From assembly GCF_964199755.1 (NCBI RefSeq), contig NC_133896.1, positions 82,489,815 through 82,553,814 of the forward strand: DNA of 64,000 nt, given 5' to 3'. The notes below the pieces were generated by a model. The model saw only the letters and a list, made by a program, of their open reading frames with translations, did not search any database and was not told the DNA's origin. The first letter of the stretch is position 1, and each line of letters opens with the position of its first letter. The stretch comes from Larus michahellis. Taxonomy: Eukaryota > Chordata > Aves > Charadriiformes > Laridae. Shown in pieces: positions 45,268-57,600 of the stretch. The position numbers and the translations under genes are program-made.

Positions 45268-46201
45268 AAACCCTGCTAGAATTACACTAATTAACTGCCT
45301 AACTGCTTTAACTAATAGAAGTCTTTTCCTATAATTCAGAAAAGTTTTCTTGCTCTGTACTTCCACGTAGTGCAAGTATTGAATTGGGGACTGTCTTGCT
45401 GTGCTTGTTACTCATCTCAACACATCCGCAAGTAAAATGCGGACTGTCTTTTTTTACTGAGGGGGAATGCTTTTGTTTGTTTGTGGTGGGGTTGGTTTTT
45501 TTTTCATTTTTTTTTTTTCAGTGAAATTGTACTAGTGAAGAATTTGGCTTTCAGACCCTAGGAATATATTTTCATGAAAGAAGGGAGCAAGGAATGTTCT
45601 CCTTTCTAAGGTAAAGTAAAAAAAGTAATCCAATTGAAGACTTGCACTGTGTGTACAGGTTCTCTCTGTTGCAGACACATGATGTTGCATGATAACAGGT
45701 AGAAATACTGGAGAATTGAACATGTGCCATACTAGCATAGTGGAAGAACAGATACTGGAAGAGACACACTAGTGATTTGATCAATTTTGGCAAGGGGTGA
45801 GGTAAAAAGATTAAATATGCCAGTGTTCTCTCCTGGATTTTTTAGCTGAGAAGGGTGTTGGGCTGTACTGACACAGTAAATAAGGTAGATGATTTTGTTT
45901 ACAGTAATACTTACAATGTAACATCACTGTAATAATATGCTCAAAATCCATGCTGTCAAATCCTGTTTCTTGGCAGTTTCTATCTAAAGAAGAATTAGAG
46001 CTGGTAGGGAAATATATAGCAGTCAGAAGATCAATAAATATCTCCCTTGAGTTCTAAGAACTTGATTTTAAAGTATCCTCTACGTATCTAGCCTGTTGCC
46101 TTGTGTTGGTACAATGCTGTGGAACTTCTTGTGGGGATTTCCTTTTAATTTAAGGTTTTGCAAGGACAGAAGAGGAAGTTTTTAGTAAAAAGTTGTGTAA
46201 G

Positions 46202-46820
46202 TGTTCCCTTTAGTTCTTCAGAATATATAACTTTATTGTTTGAAAAGCAGTTTAGAGATACAAATAAGTAAGTAGCACAGACAGAGCTGTTGGATCACAA
46301 CACAAATGTGATTCTCAGTACAGGTCTCTGCGTTGTGCTCACCATCACAACTCTGGGCGTCCCCATTCACTGGGAAGGCATAAGGAGGTTTAAGCCAGCT
46401 CAAGCCGTTAGCTCTTTTCAGAGCTCTTTTGGGTAGTTCAGTTTTTATACTCTCGGTTGGGCTGAGCCCTATATACGCTCCCCCATGCTGGTCTGGTTAT
46501 CTCAGGAAGACGTTCACATTCTTGCTGCTTTCCTGGATGAACATTTACACAACCAGTTGATACACTCAACTGAGAGACAGCCGATATCCCTAGCTGTTAT
46601 GACCCTTTATCTTAAAAGCCACCTTGTGGTCCTCTGTCATAGTGTGAGGTCAGCTTTCTTTGCCACAGGTGTGGCCAGCCACTTTGCACATTCTTCCCAG
46701 AGCGTCACAAGCACATCACCCATGCCCATCTCTAAACTCCTTCTCAGGGGTTATTGATCCATTACGTGGAGAGAATTTGCTGGCAGCATATAGAATTGGG
46801 AGTTTTGGGCATTTGTCTGG
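46202..46820 (-). mobile_element. probable solo LTR, minus orientation
   Basis: Read on the minus strand, a U3-like region leads to GCGTATATAGGGC (about 46470-46480) and TATAAAAAC (46449-46441), then about 200 bases on to AATAAA (46237-46232). This is the order of an LTR. GTGTAAG occurs just outside both proposed ends (46195-46201 and 46821-46827), a possible 7-base target-site duplication, but the proposed right end lacks the usual terminal TG/CA, so the borders are tentative. No internal retroviral sequence is adjacent. Confidence 0.45.
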
Positions 46821-47654
46821 GTGTAAGAGACTTCTCTTTCAACTTCTGTCTTAGGTGGAGGAAGTAATGGAATATAAGTGTATATTTTCCCAGGTTCGTG
46901 CCCTGACCTTAGAGATGTAATATTTTCATCTTTGACTTGGTAGATACTTGCTTTATGTAAACATAAAACAGTGATATGAACAGGAAAACTGTATGGCCTA
47001 ATGATTGTGTCAATATTTGGATTCCATATCCAAGTAACTCTCTTTGATGAGGTAAAAGAGTATCTCCACCACCACCAAATGCTTATTGTGAAAAGTGGAA
47101 AAATCCTTTTGTGACCTTAGTGTGAAAAGTCAAGCTGCTGCTTCCAAGTTTCTTTTTATGCCCCAAGTTGTACTGTGAAGGTCTAGAATTAATGAAATGA
47201 TTCTTTTGCTTTCCCCTACCCCCAATAAAAATTACTGACTTAATTTTTCAATTAGTTCTTGAAGCTGCTTGGACCATCTAATTGAGAATCCTCTGATTTA
47301 ATTTTTGGTAGAAACATTACTTATATTAGAACAAATTAAATTTGGCACTCAAGGGAATCATGGCCTTTAATGCTTTTGTTAGGTTGTTTTTTTGCTATAT
47401 TGGGACCCTTTGTTCAAACAGTATTTTATGAAGTGACAGTACCGTATATCATGATGGAACGTAAATGTGTATGTTGTTTCAGTACAGAAGAGCCTGACCT
47501 ATCAGTAGTATATAGGTTTTGGAGAATATATAACTCTTTTACTCAGTAATCCCCAAATAATACTCATCTGAAAATCTTAGGACACTTTGAAAACACAGAT
47601 CAAATCCTCAGTAATATTATTGTAGTACGAGTGCAATGATTTGCCATGTTTACC

Positions 47655-47748
47655 AAAGCAGAAATCATATATAGGAAAGTTGAGATGTGTCTAAGGCACC
47701 ACAGTAAGTATAAGACGTGATTTAAGCCTATGACTAGGTTGTTAGCTG
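47655..47748 (-). mobile_element. MIR-like SINE fragment, minus orientation
   Basis: GGAAAGTTGAGATGTGTCTA, AGGCACCACAGTAAGTATAA and GACGTGATTTAAGCCTATGA parallel the MIR reverse complement (GAAACTGAGGC...AAGGTCACACAGCTAGTAAGT...GGATTCGAACCCAGG). Strongly diverged. Confidence 0.45.
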
Positions 47749-50700
47749 CTTGCTTCTATGTACGAAGACCAATGTTTCTAACTTAATTTGCTTGTTTTAT
47801 GCTTTGATATCTGAATGGGTGACCTAACTGTTGAAACTGCTGATGTACTGACCCTATGTTTAGTTCCTGTGAAAGTCAGAGGATTTATTTAAGAGTATAA
47901 TTTCAGACACTTGAGATGGTAAACGGATGAGATGTCGTAATCTGTAATGCCTTCTTCCCTGCTTTCCAGTAAGAAGGGCATGTTGCTTCATTTCTCTCTT
48001 ATGTGTGAAACAGACCAAACCCAAGGTTTCATCTGTGGGCCAGGCAGGTGACACTGATACAAAACTGATACTTTGCTTAGTTTGGGCCAGGGTCTTGGGT
48101 TTTAGTACTGCTTCTGTTCTTAAGCGACATACTGTATCTGATGAAACATTCTATGAGGTGTTTTTTGACATTACAGATGGGTCTCATATCACCCATTTTA
48201 ACATTACAATGGAGCTGGAAACCAGTGGGAGCATGGGTTGTATGCTGAAACTTCTTTGAGAGGAGATGCAAACTGAACAAAGAGCCTCAAATGGAAAACA
48301 AATTTGGGCACAAGGCAGGAAACTGACTGGTTAGGGTGGTATTCAAAATTGCAGGCCAAGAAGCTACTTATAGTAGGAGAAATCTGTAGTTTGGAAATTA
48401 AGTGGAAAAATAAGGAGACTAGAATGAAGGTGGGACAAAGAGGAAGTGGAAGCACAAGGTGTTGCATTTAGGGGGATGAATCCTATGGCAGGGCGCGGAG
48501 AGTGGGGAGTGAGAAATTGTGACAAAGCAAGATGCATGCAGTGGTTTCAGACTGAGTGCCTGGACTGGAATCAAACATTGCAGAGCCTTCCTCTTCTGCA
48601 GATAAAAATTCCTCTGCGAGTTTGTTACACAAGTGTTTGCTGACAGTGGAGCCGATTAACCTTAAGTGCTAGTCCCCGTAGAGGCTGCTGACCCAGTGCA
48701 GCTGACACTTAGCTGTCAGCTCAAGTGTCAGAGGTCTATATGGTAGATGAAACCATTCTAACGCTCATGCTATGTTCCACCACTGTCATGCATGTGTTAC
48801 TTAGATGCTAAATGATGAAGTTTGCTTTTGTTTATCTCCAAATGTAAAGACAAATTACTATTAAGAGTAGCAACATCAAATCCCCTGAAAATCAGAAACT
48901 GGCAAAATCAAATGTGCATTTTTGGGTCCTTTGTTGTGCATTTGTTTTCTGATAGTACGTTTTAAATTATTTGGTCACATGTTACTTTTTCACCAGCCTC
49001 TTTAATCTACAGAGTGTTCTGCTCTGGGAATGTAACTTGTAGCATAGGGAAGGAGAAGACAGTTTGTAGGATGCCTTCTTTGCGATTACAGGAATTTGTG
49101 ACAACCGGAGCAGAACATTGCTGGAATACAAGTGTTCATCTGGTGATTTAAATTGGACTATTTATTAATTGCCTTTAATTGCATATTTTTCCATTTTCTG
49201 AGTGCCCAAACTTCAGATATTAGGATCAGCTTTGTGAAAGTGATGAATACTTGCATGCACACACACAAAAAATAAATTGGAGCAGCACTGGCAAGTAAGA
49301 AATCATGGTCTCTCAAATGTGGCATCTAGAATTCCTTCTTTAAGTCGTCTTATCTTTGGGTTTTTCTTCCCCATGTAGGAAATCAGTAGAATACTCTCTG
49401 GTTTCCTGTGGTATCTACAAAACAAATTAAGATTGTGGAGCACTCAGATGTTACCGTGATAAGCACAACAGAGAAAACTCATGAAGAAATTAATAATGAT
49501 GTGTTTCAAGCAAGGATTTCAGTACACCAATCCATGGCCTACACTGAACAATACAAAAGAAAATACGGTGCCAAGTAGCTGCTTGTTAAATGAGTGCTGT
49601 ACCTCCTGTTCGCATTAGAAAAATAATATTTGTTCATGTAATTGAAGACATTATGTGGGTGAGGTTGGAGATCAATGCTATGGACATGTCCTTGTGGCTT
49701 TTTCTAACCTTTATGTGCTTGACTCCGTGGATTCAGTAGTTTTCTCTTAATGTAGCTTTTTAATGTAATATTGTATACGCACATTCTTTGTAAATAATGT
49801 ATGTGTACGTAGGGACTGTGCTGGATGCATCAACACTGTTTACTAGCCAGGCTTTGAAACATTTACATGTAGAGAAAAACAGGAGTGATGCAATGATAAC
49901 CTATTACTTGGGTAACCCAATACTCTTTTTGAATAATAGTCCATGGATATACTTACATTCAAGATACATACGTATCCTGTCACTGAGAATGAGGAGTTAT
50001 TCTATCTGTCTGAATACCTGGAGAGTTGCGCTTGTGCCTTGTTCTCCCTCATACTTGTTTCATGAACATGTAAATTGGCATGTCCCCATTGTTATTGTAC
50101 TTCTCAACTGTGTTGGAAAATGGCTTATTCCATTCCTGGAATTCTTTTTGTTTGGGTTCTTTTGACAGTACTGCTTTCAGTGTTTATATTTAATATTTTA
50201 TGAGGTGCCTTGCAGGCTGTTTTTCACGGTTAAGAACATCTTCATATATGTGTGTGTATATATATAAAAGCAATGTATTACTTTTGGATATCAACATGAA
50301 GTATTGGACCTTCTGTTTCTGGACGAGGAACAGAGCCACAGCATGAGCTACATTCTTAGTTCTGTGGCCAGGCAGGTTGTTGTGCTTTCAGTTGAGTTTT
50401 TTCTTAATATGAAGAAGGAAGGGAGCACTAGTGAACCTGACTGAGCCTGCCATGGCAGAGGCAGTCAGTTGTTATGATCTTGAAATTGTTTTTTAGGAGT
50501 TCTAGGATTTCCTGAACCAACCACATGTATCTTTTAGCTCATTGTTCTAGGAAGCAGAGCCATCCGAATCTTACTCTTCATGTTATTGAGGGGTGGCTTT
50601 CATTCCTATATCATGCCTTTTGCTTCTCAATGAAGAAGGTTTTTATTAACAATAAAAGAGACCATATCAGGTTCTCCTGCTAGTGTTACTATGTGTCCCT

Positions 50701-51384
50701 GTTTCCCTAACTCACATATTTGTGAATATCCTGTAGACTAAGATTAAAGTTTTAGCTCTGCTTTGCCTCGGTTGCCGTCTATCTCTGCTTATTCCCAGTG
50801 AGGCAGTTTCGGTAGTTGTACCTTAAAAATTCTTTAAAGTTTTGGAGTAGTTCTTCCTTGTTCCACAAAACTAGATTCAAACTCAACTCAGGACCTGAAG
50901 GGGACAGCTTTCTGCATCTTTCTGTGAAGGCCTATATTGTTGGATGACTGTTGCTGCCAGCAGGATGGAATGGTGGTGAGCAAGACCTGTTTTCAGTTGT
51001 TTATTTATAGCTTAACAATAAGAGCTTTAAAACATTTTTTTTTTTCCCCTTCATTACTTTGCTTTCCAGACAAGGTTTGCCTTTACCATATACTGAATTT
51101 CTTCTTAAATCTTTTCCCAAATTTCATTGTGGTCAGGGAGGTTCCCCACCTCCCAACTATCAAACGTATAGAGGCACTTTCCACTTTCAGCATGAAGAAC
51201 TTTATTTTCACTTTTTTAATGACTAAAAACTTGTCAGATGATCGTGATTGTGCAAAAGAAAGAAAGGACGTTTCCCAGTGAACCCACAAATCTAGTTTGA
51301 GCTCTGAAATAGTGATTGTGGAGCGTTCATCCTACTGTTACAGGCACATAAGAGGCCAGGCATGCTGCAGGAGAATGCTTCAGA

Positions 51385-51665
51385 GAATCATAGAGTAATT
51401 GAGATTGGAAGGGACCTTTAAAAGGCATCTGGACCAACCTTCTGGTCAAAGTGGCCAACTTGAAAGCTAGAGCCAGCTTGGAAGTTAGATGAGATCACTT
51501 GGGGCATATCCAGTTGTGTTTTGAATATCTCTAAGGACAAAGCCTCCGCAACCTCTCAGGGCAATCTGTCACAAAGCTTGACCACCCTCACAGAGAGAGA
51601 AGAAAATCCAAATACGTGGTCACAACTGTGTTTGCAAATTGTGTCTGTTGCTAGTCTCTTGACTA
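51385..51665 (-). mobile_element. CR1 LINE, 3' end, minus orientation
   Basis: On the plus strand the element opens with AGAATCATAGAGTAATTGAG and ATTGGAAGGGACCTTTAAAA, then ATCTGGACCAACC, GTTTTGAATATCTCTAAGGA and CTTGACCACCCTCACAGAG, the reverse complement of a CR1 3'UTR. More diverged than the copy at 41905. The 5' (right-hand) border is uncertain. Confidence 0.9.
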
Positions 51666-54600
51666 GCTCTTCTTACTCCAAAGCAAACCTGCACATATGT
51701 GATCTGCTCCTTTGTGTGGAGCGTAAACTCTCTTCCTCACTTCCACAGCCTGTTCTTTTGAAAGAGCCTTTATCCATTCACCACAGCACTCCAGGCATGT
51801 GAACTATCCAGCTACCAATGAGGAGAGATTACAGGTTGGAGTCACGGTATAAGCATAGGTAGAAAGGTAAAGTTAAGTTACTTAATAATGACTGGAATTT
51901 TTTGAGATGTGCATGTTCATATCCTGCTTCCTTTTGTTTTTCTGTCAATCTTCCCAGGATCATTCTGGCCTAAGACTGAAATGGTTCTTTGTGCAGTCCT
52001 CCTTACATGCTTGGGACTAAAGGTGAGGCAGGATTCTGAAAGTGCATGCCCTTTGTGGATGCTTTGAGGTGAATAAGGTCTGTGGCTGCAAGCGAAAGGG
52101 ATGCCATACCTGTAAACTGCATGTCTTAATGCTTGTAATTGTTTGTCATGCTTGAACAAGGCTGGCAGCTGGGCCTTTATAGCAATTCTGCTGCAAATTT
52201 TTCTTACCTGGCAGAGTGGGAGCCACTGGAGAGTGTATCATCTGCATAGGGCAGAAGAGCAAGAGTTGCAGACAGGCTTGTTTTTACAAAGTTGGAAGGT
52301 GGGCTGGCATAGTGACCATAGAGGTGTAAATGTAGGAAGAAAAAAAATATCTCACTATAGACAATTCTACTGTCTCAAAATGGCACTATCTTGACAATTT
52401 GAGCTGTTCAGATCATTGCGGTCGTTGCTATGATCCAGCCTCCTCTGTTGCAGTTGACACCTGGGTTGATCAGATTCTACAGTGAGCTCGTTCAGTTTGC
52501 AGTATCTGGAGAAATCAAATTCCATGAAAAAACAGAATAGTTTCCTGCTTGTGTAGGAAGCTTATCTGCTGGGTCTGATGAGCGCTAGTATGAGTGCTAG
52601 GGAGTACTATATGCCACTGTAGGATTGCATGGGGCTGGAGAGTAAAACTGTGGCAGCAGAGTGATTTAAATTGTCTTAGAACCAACCTTATGTCAGTGTT
52701 TTGTCCAACACAGAGATTTCTATAGAGGTGCTCATTTCTTCCCCTTTCTTGCTTGAGCCTTCCAAGGTGCACAGCATGCAGTTAAACCTTTTCCTCTAAG
52801 AATTCTTAATCTTTTTAAATTGTTAGCGGCAGTCTAGAGGTGAATGTAAATTACAGTTCTGTTACTTAGAATGGATCAAGAGTGACATTTGGTAATGAGA
52901 TTTCTATGATTGTGTTGCTGTAAAGTGGAAGAACTTGAAGAAAAATGTAATCTGCAAATATTTAAAGTGGATTCTTAGAGGAATCTATGGAGGAGTGAGA
53001 TAAATGAGCTAAGGAGGCTTGTCATACCTGATGCTTGTAAAAAAGCTTCTCTTTCCCATCTCTGCCATTGATTTGTTTGTGATGATGAGATCAGTAGCCC
53101 CTCGGTGCTTTTTGTTTCTTTGTAAATTGGGCAGATGCTTATTTCAGAAAAGAGAACTTCAGAGCGTGTAGTGCAGATCAAATGCATATAAAGATATTTA
53201 TCATTTTCTAGGGACTGGTAGACTCAGGGCTACAGTTACAACCTAGATATTAGTGATAAAACGACTGATCTCTTAAATGTGTTGCATCCAAAGGTCAAAA
53301 CAAGCTGACAGTGGGGGATGTCCCTTTTGCTTGCTTTAGTCTGCTGTCTGTGAGTACAGTACTACTGCTGCATGATTTTTTTATTTGACTGGTCTGGTTG
53401 GAAGGACTGTATACCTGTGTAATTCTGAGGAGCATTTTCTTTTATGAAGATAGTTACAGTTTGTGTGGAGTGTCTTAATGGGGGAAGATACTAAGCAAAT
53501 GTCTTAATTAGCTAACATCTTTTTGGCACTAGGTGGAAGCTTCTGCCTCCAGAACAGGTGAGAAATAATACTGTGGTGTTGTATTTTCATTACAGTACGG
53601 GCATGGAGCACACGTGCACCTACTGCAGTGTAGTTTTAACCCTCTAGAGCTGGGAAGAGGAAACAAGCCCAGTGAACGAGAAAAAACGAATTTTTCCTTC
53701 TCTAGGTTTGTTTTGTGTATGGTTTTACATTAATGTCTGTCAAAACTTAAGAAATTTTGGGTTGTATTTTTTCGCCTAGAACAAAATTTTATTTTGTTTT
53801 TTTTTTGGTGTAGGAAAATACTGTACTCATGAAGAGACATGAAACTGCTCTATAGTGTCTCCAATTGATAAATTTAATGCAATTTTGACTAGAAGGTCCT
53901 TAGACTGAAATGACGGCTCAAACAGTAGGCTGAGGGGATCTTTCCATTCCCCAGAATTCAGGCTCAGTTAAAGATGTTTAGGAACACTTGGAAAGGGCAG
54001 ATAGTTAGATATTACTTATTAAAAGTTTTTGACAATGTAGAAGTGCTTCTAGATGTCTTTTCTGATAGGGGAGACAGATAGGAAGGATACATGTCTTCAT
54101 TACAAATTGAAAACTCACACGGGATGCTTCTCCATTCATCAGTTTGCTTAAGTAATAAAAGGGCTAATTACTGAAATGAAAGAAGTTATTGTTTGGTAGC
54201 AGAGAGAGATGAGGTGAATAAATTATGCATTTTGAAGGTATTTAGTAGATTTTTGGCATTGCAGGGAAAATTTTAGATTGGTCTCAGATGGGAGGAGAAC
54301 GCTCTGCCATTCTGGGTTGTTCCTCTGGCTGGTTTTCTGCTTTTGGGAGTGTTAATCTGTGTTTTCAGAGTATTCATAGATTGTTGAAACATTGAGTTTC
54401 TGAGCCCATTACAATTGTGTACCAGTATTTATCATAAATATTAGCTTTGAAATAGTTTTGGTACCATTTTGAAAGGGTTGGGTTTTCAGTGTGTGTTTAG
54501 GGTTTTTCCTACTTGTCAGTACTAGACGTAAGAGACATCAATACAGCTTTGGTTCATACAGTGTTCAGTTGTCAGGATATCATATTAATTTGACATTCAC

Positions 54601-57600
54601 ATTCACTGCAGATTATCTGAATATCTTTCTAAATTGATTATCTTATCTAACAACCATAATGCAAAAAAACCAAAGCATGATCTAAAGTAGCACAGAATCC
54701 TCTGTAAATAAATACATAAAATCCTTAGACATAGGGCTGTATTCCTGGCCATTCTCACTGCTTTCTGTTGTTGGTTCTGACATGTCTTGTTCAGTGATAT
54801 CCTGCTCTGCACGATATATATTCTCAGTAGATATAGACAGGTGTCTGCTCAATTGTCACACTGGTTCCATGCTTGACTCAAACTTTTCTTTATGGCTATG
54901 TGACAACCCAAACTTAGAAATTGCTCTGGGGTAAAAATAATAAAAAAAAAGTGCTGCCTGTTTGGTATTAATTCAGAGTTATTGCCTCATCTGATTCACT
55001 TTACAGCCGCATTAGCATTGCTGCTAGCACAAAAGGAGGAGCAGTGTGAGGAGAATGAGTGTACTAGGAGCAGAATAGGACCACTTTTTTTGAATGGCAG
55101 TGCAAGCTCAGGTCTTACGACTCTGCAATTACAGTACTAAGTGAAAAATATGATAAAATGTTTCCTAACATAAATGCAGATCATTGCTGAAAGAAATGGT
55201 CCTGCTGTCCCCTAACAAATGAAGCATTCCTATTGCTTCCCTTGCATTCTAATGATTTAATGACTACTTGATGGGCTGTGTTAGCTGGTTATCAAATGCA
55301 AAAATAATCACTGTTTTTCCTTTTTAGTCTTTTCTCTTTTTCCCCCCCCCCTCTTTTTTTCTTTTTTCTGCCTTGTCTGAGAGCAACAAACTGATCTGAC
55401 TTCCGATATGGTTGTATGATCACTAGGCCTGATGCGAGGTGAGAATTAGGAGTATGGGGGTACAGGAGATGAGACTACTTTTTGCTGCAGCATGCAGTTG
55501 AACCAGGTTAAATATAACACGAAACTGCATATTTTATTTAAACAGTTCTCTTTTCTGGAGTCTTATCCATGTTTTATGAGGTCTGCCTGCATAAAAAGGT
55601 TTCTGTGTTATCTTTAGGGAAGACCAACACCTTACAGCATGTTCTAGACATTTCTGGAGAAACTGCATTAACCCCCCCAAATTCACCATCATTCTGTCGC
55701 ACTGTTTTTGAACAGGTGAGGTTACTGAAGCTATGACACAGCACTTTCAGTTATCGTGGTCTACACAGTCAGACTTTGGATCAGCATGTTAGCACTGAAA
55801 CACTCTTACTACTACTGATGTGCAAGCTTTCCCTGATTGTGGACACTACTGTTCTCAATCTGCGTTACTGTTGACCTTGGGAATTGTAATCATGCATCAA
55901 AAAGGCACTACTTGTTTTAATAAATGTATAGTGTTAATATATTAAAGGAATGACCCAAACCCTTTCTCCTAGCAAACTTTTGAGATAAAAATTTGGAATT
56001 ATTTAGCAGCCTTTAACACCATTGGTCATTGAGAAGAACAGAAGAAACTGATAAATAGGAAACGTGCTGTGTTAGAACCTCTTTTAAATTCCTTTTGAGA
56101 GCTTCCTTTCATGCAGAATTTTGTAAATGTTGCTTTTCCCCTGTTACTTTTTTGTATTTTGCATTTGCACTTCTCGTTTCTTCTGGCCAATATTTTTTTC
56201 TTTCTTTAGACAAGTTGTTAATGGTTAAAAGATATTAAATGCTCTTGGTTCTGTTTTATTTTTTTAACTTTTTACTATGGTTAGACTATCTTGGTTTTGT
56301 GTGTTTTTTGACTGAGATTCCTTCAAGAAAACTAAAGTTACTTTCAGCTTGCTGCAACAAACTTGGCAGTAGCAGTGGATGGTGAAGCTGTTGCTGACCC
56401 AAATGATAATCTCTAAGATCCTGGTCTGCTTCAGAGTCAACTGAAAGATTTTAAGATGCAGAAAATGTTAATATGATACTGACACTGAAAGAAGTAGAGG
56501 AAAGCCTTCCCTATTATTCCTACCTACACGTTTTTGCTTCTGTGCTGCCTTCTCTTTCCTGTGGATTCAGGTCATCGTGTAGTTGTGCAAATACATTTGC
56601 AGGTAAAGTGAGAGGCATCGTGGGATTTGGAAGCAGCAGCTGCAATAGCAAAAGAGCAGGACTATTTCTTTCCATGGCAGTGATGTTTTGTGTGGTTTAT
56701 GGTGTTTATGTCCGAGTGGTGGTGTCTTAGATATTAGAACTGATTGGACTTTCACTGCCCAAACGGCAGTCTGTCTTAATTCTCACCTCTCCGTGTCTGT
56801 GCATACCTGTCCCTTGCTCTTGCACTATGAGATCTGGTTAACTGAGGTCTTGCCTCACAAATGTCTTGGGTAAGTAACTGAGCACAAAAACCCCTGAACG
56901 GTGCTCTGCAAACATAGCTATCTGACCTAACTCACTGAGAGGATGAGAGAAGTGCCAGAAATGGAGCAAAGGAGAGTGGCACTGTATGGTCAGAACAGGG
57001 CAGCAAGACTGCCTCCATCTGTTTTGGTGTTAAGTTTGTTCTCTCAGTATCTTGTGAAACCTCACCCCAAAGTTACTTTGATTTTTTTTTTCTTATACCA
57101 ATTTAATACTTTTTTATTAAACAGTGTAGCACTGTTGTTCTCCCTCTCATCATGTCTTATTTGTTTTTTCCCAATGTTGATGCTAACAACTGCGAAGCTG
57201 TGTAAGCTGAAAACTTCATACTTTCCCCTCCTCTTAAAACTGCCTTCCTCTTGGTCACTAACACCTGGATAAAGGATGGATGATGGGAGCACATTGCTGG
57301 TAGTGTGGTAAAAGAAGATTGTCCCCATGTGTGTTGGTTCTGGCTTAGATCAGATCAGCTTAAACTGATCATGAAACCCAAGGTTTTTTGTTTTTTACAT
57401 GTAAAAACAGGAAAGAAAGTATTTGTAGTAGAGTTGCTAGAAATACATTTTAAAGGCACATAGAGAGTGAGGGCAGGATACATAAATCCTGTTTGTGAGA
57501 CTGGGCTTTCTCTTAATATGAAGAATCATTATGTTAATTGAGAGCTTTGGGAAATCTAACAGACAAAAGACAATCTAATGACTGCTTATGCAGTGGCTAC

